DNA of 64,000 nt from contig NZ_ML660064.1 in the NCBI RefSeq assembly GCF_007004665.1, forward strand, positions 1 through 64,000. The letters run 5' to 3'. The notes beneath the pieces were generated by a model. That model was not told the DNA's origin. It saw nothing but the letters and a program-made list of their open reading frames with translations, and did no database searches. Within the stretch, counting starts at the first letter, position 1. Each line of letters starts with the position of its first letter. This document shows positions 22,944 to 32,814 of this stretch, piece by piece. This stretch comes from Denitrobaculum tricleocarpae. GTDB lineage: Bacteria; Pseudomonadota; Alphaproteobacteria; Kiloniellales; Kiloniellaceae. The position numbers were made by a program, and so were the translations under genes.

Positions 22944-24686
22944 GTGAACTCAACAATCGTCGACACCTTCCGCAGTCTTGGCCCCATCCGTTTGGGGATC
23001 ATGGCAGCCGTCGCCGCGGGCGTTCTGGCATTCTTTGTCTACCTCACGAGCCGCCTGGCAACGCCGGACATGTCCCTGCTTTATGCCGAGCTGGACAATC
23101 AGGACAGCGGACAGATCGTGGCGCGCCTGGAAGAACTCAACGTCCCCTACCGCATCGAGGGCAACGGCTCCCGCCTGATGGTTTCGGAAGACCAGGTGGC
23201 GCGCGTGCGCCTTCAGATGGCGCAGGAAGGCCTGCCCAGCGGCGGTTCCATCGGTTACGAGATTTTCGACCGTTCCGAAGGCTTTGGCACCACAAACTTC
23301 GTTCAGAACATCAACCATTTGCGCGCCCTGGAAGGCGAACTGGCCCGGACCATCAAATCCATCGCCAATGTGAAGCAGGCGCGCGTGCATCTGGTCATGC
23401 CGCAGCGCGAGCTTTTCAGCCGCGAACGGCAGGAACCCAGCGCATCCATCGTGCTGGTCATGCGCAACACGGGCCGGCTGGAACGCAACCAGATTGCCGC
23501 GGTTCAGCATCTTGTGGCTGCGGCGGTGCCGGGGCTCAAGCCCACCCTGGTTTCCATCATCGACGACAAAGGCACTCTGCTGGCGCGCGGCGCGTCCGAT
23601 GACGACCCCACGCAGCTTGCCACCACCGCGGAAGAGCGCCGGATCGCCCACGAGACCCGATTGATCCGCACGGTCGAGGAAATGCTGGAGCGCACCGTCG
23701 GCCCCGGCAACGTGCGCGTGCAAATCTCGGCTGAAATGGACTTCGACCGCATCACTGAGAATTCGGAAACCTATGACCCCGACGGGCAGGTCGTGCGCTC
23801 CACCCAGGTCGTAGAGGAAAACGCGGGTTCGAACGAAGGACAGGACCCCGGCGTTACCGTCGGCAACAACCTGCCCGACGCCGATCTCGATCAGCTCGGC
23901 GAAGGCGGCGGCAGTCAGTCCAACTCCTCACGCAGCGAAGAAACCGTCAACTACGAGATCTCGCGCACGGTCAAGACGGCGGTGCGGGAAACCGGTCTGG
24001 TCCGGCGCCTGTCGGTCGCGGTTTCGGTCAACGGCCTGACCTCGGTCGGCGAAGACGGCGAGACGGTCTACGAACCACGCAGCGAAGAAGAAATGGCCCA
24101 GCTCGCGGCGCTCGTGCGCGCGGCGGTGGGCTACGACGAAGAGCGCGGCGACACCCTGGAGATCGTCAATCTGCGCTTTACCGGTATCGATGCGGGCCTG
24201 CAGGCCGACGACACCATCTTCGGTTTCGAAAAGGCCGAACTGATGCGCTTCGTCGAGCTTCTGGTCCTGGGCGTCGTTGCCATCCTCGTGCTGCTGCTGG
24301 TCGTGCGCCCCCTCATCGCCCGTGTACTGGACGGTGATTTCGAGGCCGGCACGATCGATCCGGAAACCGGTCTGCTGCGCGGTCCCGAGGGTATGCAGTA
24401 CGCGATTGCCGGCCCCGGCGGCGGCGCGATCGCGGGCGCGACCGAGAGCGGCCCGATGCTGATCACCAACCCGGACGGCACGACGACCACGGTCGCCCGC
24501 CGCGTCGGCGACGGCGGCGGCGGCGAGGACGGCCCGACGGTTGCCGAAGAGATCGAACAGATGATCGACATCAACAAGGTCGAGGGCCGTGTCCGCGCCT
24601 CCTCCGTCCGCAAGATCGGTGAGATCGTCGAAAAGCATCCGGACGAGGCCGTCAACATCCTGCGCGCCTGGCTGCACCAGACGTAA
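22944..24686 (+). CDS. fliF: Flagellar MS-ring protein FliF
   Basis: 580 residues. FliF forms the inner-membrane MS ring on which the rotor and export gate assemble. TM helices are near 17-36 and 435-457, bracketing a periplasmic region with ring-building motifs (LLYAELDNQDSGQIVARLEELNVPYRI; GYEIFDRSEGFGTTNFVQNINHLRALEGELARTI). The cytoplasmic tail that binds FliG is at the C-terminus (RASSVRKIGEIVEKHPDEAVNILRAWLHQ). The start is a GTG at 22944; no better start lies nearer the first TM helix. It heads the run fliF-fliG-fliH-fliN. Confidence 0.96.
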   Translation: MNSTIVDTFRSLGPIRLGIMAAVAAGVLAFFVYLTSRLATPDMSLLYAELDNQDSGQIVARLEELNVPYRIEGNGSRLMVSEDQVARVRLQMAQEGLPSGGSIGYEIFDRSEGFGTTNFVQNINHLRALEGELARTIKSIANVKQARVHLVMPQRELFSRERQEPSASIVLVMRNTGRLERNQIAAVQHLVAAAVPGLKPTLVSIIDDKGTLLARGASDDDPTQLATTAEERRIAHETRLIRTVEEMLERTVGPGNVRVQISAEMDFDRITENSETYDPDGQVVRSTQVVEENAGSNEGQDPGVTVGNNLPDADLDQLGEGGGSQSNSSRSEETVNYEISRTVKTAVRETGLVRRLSVAVSVNGLTSVGEDGETVYEPRSEEEMAQLAALVRAAVGYDEERGDTLEIVNLRFTGIDAGLQADDTIFGFEKAELMRFVELLVLGVVAILVLLLVVRPLIARVLDGDFEAGTIDPETGLLRGPEGMQYAIAGPGGGAIAGATESGPMLITNPDGTTTTVARRVGDGGGGEDGPTVAEEIEQMIDINKVEGRVRASSVRKIGEIVEKHPDEAVNILRAWLHQT

Positions 24687-24725
24687 CTGAAAAACGAACG
24701 ACAACGATGAACGAGCACAGAAGCA

Positions 24726-25736
24726 ATGCGTGACGATTACCGCACTATGACGGGCCCGGAGAAGGCCGCTCTGCTGGTTATGACCGTCGGCGACGAGAAC
24801 GCCGCGCGCCTTTTCTCGATCATGGAAGACGACGAGATCCGCGAGATCTCGCAGGTCATGGCGAGCCTGGGCACGGTGAGCTCCGAAATCATCGAACGCC
24901 TGCTGATGGATTTCGCCGACCAGATCTCGACCACCGGGACCGTGATCGGCAACTACGACAATACGGAACGCCTGCTGAACAAGGTTCTGGATAAGGACCG
25001 CGTGAGCTCGATCATGGAGGAGATCCGCGGTCCCGCCGGACGCACCATGTGGGAGAAGCTCGCCAACGTGAACGAGCAGGTGCTGGCCAACTACCTGAAA
25101 AACGAATACCCGCAGACCGTTGCCGTCATCCTGTCGAAGATCAAACCGGAGCACGCCTCGCGCGTCCTGAGCCTGCTGCCCGAGCCCTTCGCCATGGAGG
25201 TCATCATGCGGATGCTGCGCATGGAATCGGTGCAAAAGGAAATCCTGGACGACGTCGAGCGGACCCTGCGCAACGAGTTCATGTCGAACCTCGCCCGCAC
25301 CAACCGGCGCGATTCCCACGAGCTCATGGCGGATATTTTCAACTTCCTGGACCGCAACATGGAGTCCCGCTTCATCACGGCCCTGGAAGAACGCAACCGC
25401 GATTCCGCTGAGCGAATCAAAGCCCTGATGTTCACCTTCGAGGATCTCGGCAAGCTGGATCCGGGTGGCGTTCAGACCCTCATGAGCAATGTTGAAAACG
25501 ACAAAATGGCCCTCGCCCTCAAGGGCGGATCGGAAACGGTCCGGGACCTCTTCTTCTCGAACATGTCCGAGCGCGCGGCCAAGATCCTCAAGGAGGACAT
25601 GGCCTCCATGGGACCGGTTCGCCTGCGCGATGTCGACGAAGCCCAGATGTACATGGTCACTATCGCCAAGGACCTCGCCGCCAAGAACGAAATCGTTATC
25701 GCCGACTCAAAGGGCGACGACGAGTTGGTCTATTAA
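24726..25736 (+). CDS. fliG: Flagellar rotor switch protein FliG
   Basis: 336 residues, normal length. FliG couples stator force to rotation. FliG_N begins [29 protein letters not shown]. The middle domain holds EHPQ-like [26 protein letters not shown]. The C-terminal torque helix carries [32 protein letters not shown], with the charged residues that meet MotA. It lies 39 bases after fliF and 15 before fliH. Confidence 0.97.
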   Translation: MRDDYRTMTGPEKAALLVMTVGDENAARLFSIMEDDEIREISQVMASLGTVSSEIIERLLMDFADQISTTGTVIGNYDNTERLLNKVLDKDRVSSIMEEIRGPAGRTMWEKLANVNEQVLANYLKNEYPQTVAVILSKIKPEHASRVLSLLPEPFAMEVIMRMLRMESVQKEILDDVERTLRNEFMSNLARTNRRDSHELMADIFNFLDRNMESRFITALEERNRDSAERIKALMFTFEDLGKLDPGGVQTLMSNVENDKMALALKGGSETVRDLFFSNMSERAAKILKEDMASMGPVRLRDVDEAQMYMVTIAKDLAAKNEIVIADSKGDDELVY

Positions 25737-25751
25737 TCGGGGCGCCACCGG

Positions 25752-26867
25752 ATGTCAGCAGGACAAAAATTCCTCTTCAACGATGCCTTCGAAGCCCCGC
25801 TCACAACAGAGCGGCAGGCCGAGGCCCAGGCTGCAGCTTCGGCCCCGCCGCCGGAGCCGGAAGTTGTCGAGCCGGAAATCTCGGAAGCGGACCTGGAGCA
25901 GGCCCGGGCCGAGGGACGGCAGGAAGGTCTTGCTCTGGGCCGGGAAGAAGGCCGTACCGAGGCCTTTACCGGGATCGAGCAAACCACGCAGACCCTGCTG
26001 CTGAACCTGACCGGCCGTGTCGGCGAGCTGCTGTCGGAGCAGCCACGGATGCATGAGACGGTCGCAGAAGAAGCCTTGAAAGCGGCCTCGACGATCCTGC
26101 GCAAGCTTGTGCCCTCGTTGGAGAAATCGGCCGCTCTCAAGGAGATCGAGGCCGTGGTCTCGGAATGCCTCGAGCGCGCCCAGGACGAACCCCGCCTTGT
26201 GGTACGGGTGTCCGAGCCGATGCTGGAACCGGTCAAATCGAGAATTGACGCCTTGGTCAAGGCCGAGGGTTTCGAGGGGAAAGTCGTGTTCCTCGCGACC
26301 GACGATCTCGGCGACAGCGACGTTCGGGTCGAGTGGGCCGACGGCGGCGCGGAACGCAGAACCGATGAGATCTGGCGCGACATCGACGAGGTGCTGGGGC
26401 GTTTTCTCAAGGTGCCGGCGGAGAGTCTCTCCCGGCAACCGGTGTCGGCACCTCAAGTTCAGCCGGCGGTTCAGCAGGCGCCTCCGCTCCCCGCGGCCGC
26501 AACAGAAGCACCGCCACAGCATCAGCCCGAGGTAAAAACCCCCGGGGGAACGCAGCCCGAACCGGCTGAGACGCCACCGCCTCTGGTATCGCCCATGGAA
26601 CAAATGGGTCTGGCGACCGTGGAAGACGGCTCGAGCGCCGGGAACATCTCAACCGCACCGGCGCAGCCCGTTCCGGCCACGCCGCCTGTACCCGACACAG
26701 CACCGGTAGCCGAAACTGCACCGGTGGCCGATACAGCAACAGCGCCGGATACAGCAGCGGTCACCGAAACGCCGGTCGCCGAACCGCCGGTTACTGAAAA
26801 CACACCGCAGACCCTTCAAAAGCCGGCAGCCCCCGCCGCCGGCCCTCAGGAGCCTAGCCATGACTGA
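25752..26867 (+). CDS. fliH: Flagellar export ATPase regulator FliH, with long C-terminal extension
   Basis: 371 residues, against roughly 200-250 usual. FliH holds the FliI ATPase at the export gate. The core (about 1-225) has a coiled-coil with ARAEGRQEGLALGREEGRTEAF, the glycine-repeat type stretch of FliH, then the C-terminal domain EEALKAASTILRKLVP...LVVRVSEPMLEPVKSRI and VEWADGGAERRTDEIWRDIDEVL. The last about 140 residues are Pro/Ala/Thr/Glu-rich with AP.A(E/D)TA.V repeats, probably disordered. Its end overlaps fliN by 8 bases. Confidence 0.85.
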   Translation: MSAGQKFLFNDAFEAPLTTERQAEAQAAASAPPPEPEVVEPEISEADLEQARAEGRQEGLALGREEGRTEAFTGIEQTTQTLLLNLTGRVGELLSEQPRMHETVAEEALKAASTILRKLVPSLEKSAALKEIEAVVSECLERAQDEPRLVVRVSEPMLEPVKSRIDALVKAEGFEGKVVFLATDDLGDSDVRVEWADGGAERRTDEIWRDIDEVLGRFLKVPAESLSRQPVSAPQVQPAVQQAPPLPAAATEAPPQHQPEVKTPGGTQPEPAETPPPLVSPMEQMGLATVEDGSSAGNISTAPAQPVPATPPVPDTAPVAETAPVADTATAPDTAAVTETPVAEPPVTENTPQTLQKPAAPAAGPQEPSHD

Positions 26868-27219
26868 TTCTGAAACACTGACGCTCGACGACCTGGATAT
26901 GGCGCAGCCCGATCAGGTTGCCCTTATCGACGAAGGCGAGGTTCCCGAGGTCGCGGGCCGCCCGCCGACCAATGCCAAGGAACTGGAAGCGGTTTACGAC
27001 ATTCCGGTTCAGGTTTCCGCTGTCCTGGGCAAAGCCAACATGCAGGTCAGCCAGCTTCTCAAGCTCGGCCGGGGAGCCGTGGTGGAACTCGACCGTAAAG
27101 TCGGCGAGGCCATCGATATCTACGTCAACAACCGGTTGGTCGCGCGCGGCGAAGTGGTTGTCGTTGAAGACCGTCTGGGTGTGACCATGACGGAAATCAT
27201 CAAAATGGACCGCAATTGA
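26860..27219 (+). CDS. fliN: Flagellar motor switch protein FliN
   Basis: 119 residues. It is part of the C-ring and helps dock FliH. The SpoA domain fills the C-terminal two thirds: YDIPVQVSAVLGKANMQVSQLLKLGRGAVVELDRKVGEAIDIYVNNRLVARGEVVVVEDRLGVTMTEII. The ATG lies inside the end of fliH, implying coupled translation. No fliM is in the window. Confidence 0.96.
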   Translation: MTDSETLTLDDLDMAQPDQVALIDEGEVPEVAGRPPTNAKELEAVYDIPVQVSAVLGKANMQVSQLLKLGRGAVVELDRKVGEAIDIYVNNRLVARGEVVVVEDRLGVTMTEIIKMDRN

Positions 27220-27279
27220 TCCCGATGCGCCACCTGAACCCACAGCCGAACGCGCGTTCACAGCCGAGAAGAGTCCGTC

Positions 27280-28122
27280 ATGGCTAATGTAGCAGCCAAT
27301 CCGCCAAGGGCCCGCCGGCCTGCAAAAAAACGCAAGGCACCGGCCGGACCGACGCTCGATTTCGCGACTCTCGTCGGGGCTATCGGCGCCTTCGTCGTCA
27401 TCGGCGCGGCCATGACCCTGGGCGGCTCTCCAGGTTCCTTTATCGACATTCCCGCCATGCTGATCGTCTTGGGCGGAACCTTCCTGGTGTCATCCGTATC
27501 CTTCTCGATCACGGAGGTCGTGCAGGCCCAGCGCGTGATGCTGCAGGCCGTGCTCTATCAGGTGGTCGAGCCTGACGACGCCGCGCGCCACGTTCTGACC
27601 CTGGCTGACCACGCCCGAAAGAACGGGATCCTGGCGATCCAGAACACGCTCAAAGACCTGAAGACCATGCCATTCCTCTACCGCGCCGCGGCGATGGTCA
27701 TCGACGGCATGCCGCCGGAACAGGTCGAGAGTATTCTGATGCGCGAAGCCGATGCCATCCGGCAGCGCCACATCCGTTCGGCAGGCGTCTTGCGCCGCGC
27801 CGGGGAAGTGGCTCCGGCCATGGGGCTGATCGGCACTCTGGTCGGCCTGGTACAGATGCTGGGCAACCTGGAAGACCCCTCGACCATCGGTCCTTCCATG
27901 GCAATCGCCCTGCTCACCACCTTTTACGGGGCCGTGCTGGCGAACATGCTGTTTCTGCCGCTGGCCAACAAACTCGACCGAAATTCAGAAGCCGAAAGCA
28001 TGATCAACCAGATCTACGCCATCGGCATCGCATCGATCAGCCGGCAGGAAAACCCCCGCCGTCTGGAAGTTGAACTCAACACGATTCTGCCACCTGCGCG
28101 CCGGGTGGAGTACTTCGATTAA
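27280..28122 (+). CDS. motA: MotA/PomA-like flagellar stator subunit
   Basis: 280 residues with four apparent TM segments (about 25-45, 55-75, 170-192, 205-228) and the conserved stator core RRAGEVAPAMGLIGTLVGLVQMLGNLEDPSTIGPSMAIALLTTFYGAVLANMLFLPLANKL. MotA with MotB forms the ion channel that drives rotation. A basic N-terminal tail (PPRARRPAKKRKAP) precedes the first helix. No motB partner is adjacent, so the partner must be elsewhere. It lies between fliN and flbD on the same strand. Confidence 0.85.
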   Translation: MANVAANPPRARRPAKKRKAPAGPTLDFATLVGAIGAFVVIGAAMTLGGSPGSFIDIPAMLIVLGGTFLVSSVSFSITEVVQAQRVMLQAVLYQVVEPDDAARHVLTLADHARKNGILAIQNTLKDLKTMPFLYRAAAMVIDGMPPEQVESILMREADAIRQRHIRSAGVLRRAGEVAPAMGLIGTLVGLVQMLGNLEDPSTIGPSMAIALLTTFYGAVLANMLFLPLANKLDRNSEAESMINQIYAIGIASISRQENPRRLEVELNTILPPARRVEYFD

Positions 28123-28142
28123 AAGGGACTTGGAGAAAAAAT

Positions 28143-29540
28143 ATGAGACTCCTCATCGTCGGATCACTCGAGGGTCACATCGTTACCGCAGGCAAGATTG
28201 CCCTGGATCGAGGCGCGAAAGTCGCCAACGTCGACGATATTGATGCAGCCCTGGATGCTCTGCGCTCGGGCCAGGGTTCGGAGCTGCTGATGGTCGATGT
28301 CGATCTGGACATTGCTCAGCTTTGCGCCAGCCTTGAAGCGGAACGGATCTCCATCCCGGTCGTCGCCTGCGGCATCGATACCTCGCCGGCCCGCGCCGTG
28401 GAGGCCATCAAAGCCGGCGCGAAAGAGTACATTCCCCTGCCCCCGGACGCAGAGCTGATCGCTGCGGTTCTGGCCGCCGTCACCGAGGAATCGACCTCGC
28501 TGGTGTTCCAGGATCCGGTCATGAACGCCGTCCTGAAGCTGGCCGAACAAATCGCCCCCTCCGAAGCCAGCGTGCTGATCACCGGTGAATCCGGCACCGG
28601 TAAAGAGATCATGGCGCGCTACGTGCACAGCAAGTCCCGCCGCTCCAAGGCCCAGTTCATCTCGGTCAACTGCGCGGCCATTCCTGAAAACCTGCTGGAG
28701 TCCGAACTCTTCGGCCATGAGAAAGGCGCCTTTACCGGCGCAGTCGGCCGCCGCATCGGTAAGTTCGAGGAAGCCAGCGGCGGCACCCTGCTGCTGGACG
28801 AGATCTCGGAAATGCATCCGCGTCTGCAGGCCAAACTCTTGCGCGCCGTCCAGGAACGTGAGATCGACCGGGTTGGCGGCAGCCAGCCGATCAAGGTCGA
28901 TATCCGCCTGCTGGCGACGTCGAACCGGAACCTGGAAGACGAAGTCCGGCAGGGCAACTTCCGGGAGGATCTCTACTTCCGTCTGAACGTCGTCAACATC
29001 GCGCTGCCGGCGCTGCGCGAGCGCCCCCGGGACATCGAAATTCTGGCCGATCACTTCATCGCAAAGTATGCCGAAGCCAACGGCGTTCCGGTTCCGCCAA
29101 TTTCCCCGGAAGCCCGCCAGATCCTCTTGAACCATCACTGGCGCGGCAACGTGCGGGAGCTGGAGAACACCATGCATCGCGCGGTGCTGCTGGCGCAGGA
29201 CGGCCGGGTCACCGAAAACTCGATCATGCTGACCGGCGAAATGCTCGCACCGGAAGGAAGCCCGGCATCGCAGGCTGCGCCTTCTCACGGCACAGCGGCA
29301 GCGGGTTCGGCGGCTTCACCCGCGCGCACAGGAGACGCGAGCGAACTGGTCGGACGCACGGTCGCGGACGTGGAACGGGATCTGATCCTGGACACGCTGG
29401 AGCATTGTCTCGGCAATCGCACCCATGCCGCAAACATTCTCGGCATTTCGATCCGGACCCTGCGCAACAAGCTGAAGCTCTACGGCGAGAAGGGATTGCC
29501 GATTTCCATGCCCGGCGAAGCCGAACGCACGACCGCCTGA
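28143..29540 (+). CDS. flbD: Sigma-54-dependent flagellar regulator FlbD
   Basis: 465 residues. An N-terminal receiver-like domain (1-115) has a degenerate acidic pocket. The AAA+ sigma-54 activator domain follows, with Walker A GESGTGKE (148-155), GAFTGA (195-200), GGTLLLDEISEMHPRLQAKLLRAVQEREIDRVGG, and a C-terminal Fis-type HTH (HAANILGISIRTLRNKLKLYG). The degenerate receiver and flagellar setting match Caulobacter FlbD, which activates late flagellar genes and represses fliF through ftr boxes. It is the obvious activator for the four sigma-54 promoters found here. Confidence 0.92.
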   Translation: MRLLIVGSLEGHIVTAGKIALDRGAKVANVDDIDAALDALRSGQGSELLMVDVDLDIAQLCASLEAERISIPVVACGIDTSPARAVEAIKAGAKEYIPLPPDAELIAAVLAAVTEESTSLVFQDPVMNAVLKLAEQIAPSEASVLITGESGTGKEIMARYVHSKSRRSKAQFISVNCAAIPENLLESELFGHEKGAFTGAVGRRIGKFEEASGGTLLLDEISEMHPRLQAKLLRAVQEREIDRVGGSQPIKVDIRLLATSNRNLEDEVRQGNFREDLYFRLNVVNIALPALRERPRDIEILADHFIAKYAEANGVPVPPISPEARQILLNHHWRGNVRELENTMHRAVLLAQDGRVTENSIMLTGEMLAPEGSPASQAAPSHGTAAAGSAASPARTGDASELVGRTVADVERDLILDTLEHCLGNRTHAANILGISIRTLRNKLKLYGEKGLPISMPGEAERTTA

Positions 29541-29607
29541 CCCGAAAAAAGACAACAGCGATTGGCCGACGGTACTTCGCGGCCCGGTATCACGACTGGA
29601 TTAGTTT

Positions 29608-31725
29608 ATGTCCGAGACCAGCACTTCGGATGATCCCCAAGCAAGCGGTTCGCGGGAGTCATTCAACAACGCGCTGGATTTTTTAAAGCGCGGCGACATT
29701 GCCCTGGCGTTGGGCGTCGTCTGCATTCTGGTCGTCCTGATCCTGCCGATGCCGGCGTGGCTGCTGGACGTCGCGCTTGCGCTTTCCATGACTCTCTCCG
29801 TGCTGATCCTCATGACCGCCCTCTTCATCAGCCGGCCGCTGGATTTCAGCTCCTTTCCGACCGTGCTGCTGATCGCGACCATGCTCCGGCTGTCGCTCAA
29901 TCTGGCCTCGACGCGACTGATCCTGGCCAACGGCCACGAGGGCACCGCCGCCGCCGGTAAGGTCATCGAGGCCTTCGGCGGCTTCGTCATGAGCGGCAAT
30001 TTCGTGATCGGGATCATTGTCTTTTCGATCCTGGTGATCGTGAACTTCATCGTCATCACCAAGGGTTCCGGACGTATCGCCGAGGTCTCGGCCCGCTTCA
30101 GCCTGGATGCCATGCCGGGTAAACAGATGGCCATCGACGCCGACCTTTCGGCGGGTCTGATCGACGAGCAGGCGGCGCGCGACCGGCGCAAGACCCTGGA
30201 GGACGAGAGCAACTTCTTCGGCTCCATGGACGGTGCCGCGAAATTCGTGCGCGGCGACGCCATCGCCGGTCTGCTGATCACCTTCATCAACGTCATCGGC
30301 GGCATCATCATCGGCGTCGCGCAGATGGATCTTTCCTTCGGTGAAGCGGCGGAAGCTTACACCATGCTGACCGTGGGCGACGGCCTGGTCAGTCAGATCC
30401 CCGCGATCATCGTCTCGACCGCCGCGGGTATCCTGGTCTCGCAGACGACCCAGACCGGCTCCGCGGACCAGGCGGTGTTCGGACAGCTCGGCGGCTATCC
30501 CCGCGCACTGGGGCTCTCCTCCTTCCTGATGGTCGCCCTTGCCCTGCTGCCCGGCATCCCCGCCGTCCCCTTCCTGATGATCGCGGCGGTCACCGGCGGC
30601 CTGGCCTGGAAATCCAACCGGAGGATCGACACAGCCGAACAGGACGCGGAAGCGGCCAAGCAGGCCGAAGCCCAGGCCGTGCCGGTTGCGGAAGACCCGA
30701 TCTCGAACTCCCTGCAGATCGACAACCTGCGCCTGGAACTGGGCTATGGTCTGCTGCCCCTGATCAACGGCCAGGGCGGACAGCGCCTGACCGATCAGAT
30801 CAAGGCCCTGCGGCGGCAGATGGCTCAGGACCTGGGCTTTATCCTGCCGTCGGTGCGTATCCAGGACAATCTGCAGCTGCCGGCCAACAACTACATCATC
30901 CGGGTCAAGGAGATCGAGGCAGGCAGCGGCGAGCTGCGGCCGAACATGCTGCTGATCATGGACCCGCGCGGTGAAAAGATCTCCCTGCCCGGCGAGGACA
31001 CCATCGAGCCGACCTTCGGTTTGCCCGCAAAGTGGGTCGACGAAGCCAGTCGCGAAGAAGCGCTCTTCCGGGGCTACACCGTGGTGGATCCGCCAACCGT
31101 GGTCACCACCCATTTGACCGAAGTGGTCAAGGACAACGTCGCCGAGCTCTTGTCCTACGCCGAGACGCAAAAGCTGATGGACGAACTGGATTCCGATCAG
31201 CAGAAGCTGATCGCGGATCTGATACCGGCGCAAATCTCGGTCGGCGGCGTACAACGGGTCTTGCAGAACCTGCTGAACGAGCGGGTCTCGATCCGCGACC
31301 TGCCGACCATCCTGGAAGGCGTCTCCGAGGCTTGCGGCTACACCCGCAACGTCACGGCGATTACCGAGCATGTCCGTGCGCGGCTTGCCCGGCAGATTTC
31401 CAACGCGCAGATCAACGAAGCCGGCTTCATTCCCATGGTCACCATGACACCGAACTGGGAACAGGCCTTCGCGGAAGCCATCATCGGCGACGGCGAGGAA
31501 CGTCAGCTTTCCATGGCCCCCTCGAAACTGCAGGAGTTCATCGCAGAAGTCCGCAAGACCTTCGAGCAGCACGCCATGATGGGCGAAACCCCGGTGCTCA
31601 TGACCAGCCCGGGTATCCGCCCCTACGTGCGTTCGATCGTCGAACGTTTCCGGCCCTCGACCGTGGTGCTTTCCCAAAACGAAGTTCACCCCAGGGCCAA
31701 GATCAAAACCCTTGGCCAGCTATAG
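29608..31725 (+). CDS. flhA: Flagellar export gate protein FlhA
   Basis: 705 residues. FlhA is the large gate component of the flagellar type III secretion system. About eight TM helices fill residues 25-325, with the FHIPEP signature region LLIATMLRLSLNLASTRLIL and the loop RISEVSARF-like GRIAEVSARFSLDAMPGKQMAIDADL. The cytoplasmic ring domain follows (DNLRLELGYGLLPLINGQGGQRLTDQI to the end). It starts 67 bases after flbD. Confidence 0.97.
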   Translation: MSETSTSDDPQASGSRESFNNALDFLKRGDIALALGVVCILVVLILPMPAWLLDVALALSMTLSVLILMTALFISRPLDFSSFPTVLLIATMLRLSLNLASTRLILANGHEGTAAAGKVIEAFGGFVMSGNFVIGIIVFSILVIVNFIVITKGSGRIAEVSARFSLDAMPGKQMAIDADLSAGLIDEQAARDRRKTLEDESNFFGSMDGAAKFVRGDAIAGLLITFINVIGGIIIGVAQMDLSFGEAAEAYTMLTVGDGLVSQIPAIIVSTAAGILVSQTTQTGSADQAVFGQLGGYPRALGLSSFLMVALALLPGIPAVPFLMIAAVTGGLAWKSNRRIDTAEQDAEAAKQAEAQAVPVAEDPISNSLQIDNLRLELGYGLLPLINGQGGQRLTDQIKALRRQMAQDLGFILPSVRIQDNLQLPANNYIIRVKEIEAGSGELRPNMLLIMDPRGEKISLPGEDTIEPTFGLPAKWVDEASREEALFRGYTVVDPPTVVTTHLTEVVKDNVAELLSYAETQKLMDELDSDQQKLIADLIPAQISVGGVQRVLQNLLNERVSIRDLPTILEGVSEACGYTRNVTAITEHVRARLARQISNAQINEAGFIPMVTMTPNWEQAFAEAIIGDGEERQLSMAPSKLQEFIAEVRKTFEQHAMMGETPVLMTSPGIRPYVRSIVERFRPSTVVLSQNEVHPRAKIKTLGQL

Positions 31726-31834
31726 CCAGTTTTTGCCAACTCTAGATTGAGTTTATTGAGTGTGATTTGGAAGTGTACGATACAGCCGGGGCAGAGCGCC
31801 GGCCCGCGCGGATCCCGGGGAGGCGATAGGTCCC

Positions 31835-32812
31835 ATGCGGCTTAGAAGCTTCACCGCGGAAACGCTGCCCGATGCCATGCATCAGGTCCGCGAGGAACTG
31901 GGCCTGGATGCCGTCATCCTCTCCACCCAGGAGCTGGGCGGCGCGCTCGGCGTCAAGGTCATGGCGGCCCTGGACAGCGATCTGGACGACGAACTCGATC
32001 TGCAGGAGCCAGAGAACCTGATCGAAACCGTCGACGGCCTGTCGGAGGTGCTCGATTACCACCAGGTTCCAGCCCCGCTCGCCAACCGCCTCCTGAGCAA
32101 TGCGTCGGGATTGAACGCCGAGGACAACGTCATGGCCCTTGCGGGCGTTCTGGACGGTGCCTTCGACTTCGCCCCCCTGCCCACGGCCGCCAGCAAGCAC
32201 CCGGTGATGATCATCGGCCCGAGCGGGTCGGGCAAGACGGCAACAGCCGCGAAGCTCTGCGCGCTGGCCCGCCTGGCCGGACAGGACGCCAGTCTGATCA
32301 CCATGGACGCAGAGAAAGCCGGCGGCATGTCCCAGGCCGAGACCTTTGCGGCAGCCCTCGAGGTTCCGCTGCAGCGGGCCGACACGGCGACGGCGCTCTC
32401 GGCGGTGATCGCGGCCTCGTCGAAAGACCCCTTGATCGTGATCGATACTCCGGGGGTATCGCCCTACGACGAAGCCGCATTGCAGGAACTGCGCGAGACC
32501 GCCGACAAGGTTGGCGCGCAGACCATCCTGGTTCTGCCCTCGGGTGGAGACTGCTACGAACAGGCCGAGTGCGCCCTCGCCTTCCGGGACGCCGGAACCC
32601 GCCACCTGATCATGACCCGGCTCGATTCCAGCCGCCGCTACGGCGGGCTGCTCTGTGCCGCCCATGCCGGCCGCTTCAGCCTGATGGGTGTCGGCATCTC
32701 CGCCCAGATCGGCAACGGACTTGCCCCGATCAATCCGGTCTCCATGGCCCGCCTGCTTCAACCCGCCACGAACACGCAAGAGCATCTGTCGCTCGTTTTG
32801 GGAACACTGTGA
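31835..32812 (+). CDS. flhF: FlhF-like SRP-type GTPase
   Basis: 325 residues. FlhF places the flagellum at the pole in many bacteria. It opens MRLRSFTAETLPDAMHQVREELGLDAVILST, the typical FlhF N-terminal B-domain. The G-domain has P-loop GPSGSGKT (128-135), LITMDAEKAGGMSQAETFA and LIVIDTPGVSPYD in place of the usual DTAG.S.RD. G-box residues partly differ from the norm (DTPG, RLDSS), so GTP handling may be altered. It is somewhat shorter than usual, with a short linker. The stop is 2 bases before the flhG ATG. Confidence 0.88.
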   Translation: MRLRSFTAETLPDAMHQVREELGLDAVILSTQELGGALGVKVMAALDSDLDDELDLQEPENLIETVDGLSEVLDYHQVPAPLANRLLSNASGLNAEDNVMALAGVLDGAFDFAPLPTAASKHPVMIIGPSGSGKTATAAKLCALARLAGQDASLITMDAEKAGGMSQAETFAAALEVPLQRADTATALSAVIAASSKDPLIVIDTPGVSPYDEAALQELRETADKVGAQTILVLPSGGDCYEQAECALAFRDAGTRHLIMTRLDSSRRYGGLLCAAHAGRFSLMGVGISAQIGNGLAPINPVSMARLLQPATNTQEHLSLVLGTL

Positions 32813-32814
32813 TA

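Noticed and set aside
29683-31689. Long minus-strand frame (668 codons) opposite flhA
   Set aside because: It is the mirror of flhA in GC-rich DNA: His/Gln/Asp/Arg-heavy, with no domain or ribosome site. Similar mirrors opposite rpoN-activator, fliI, iron permease, fliG and flhF genes were dropped for the same reason.
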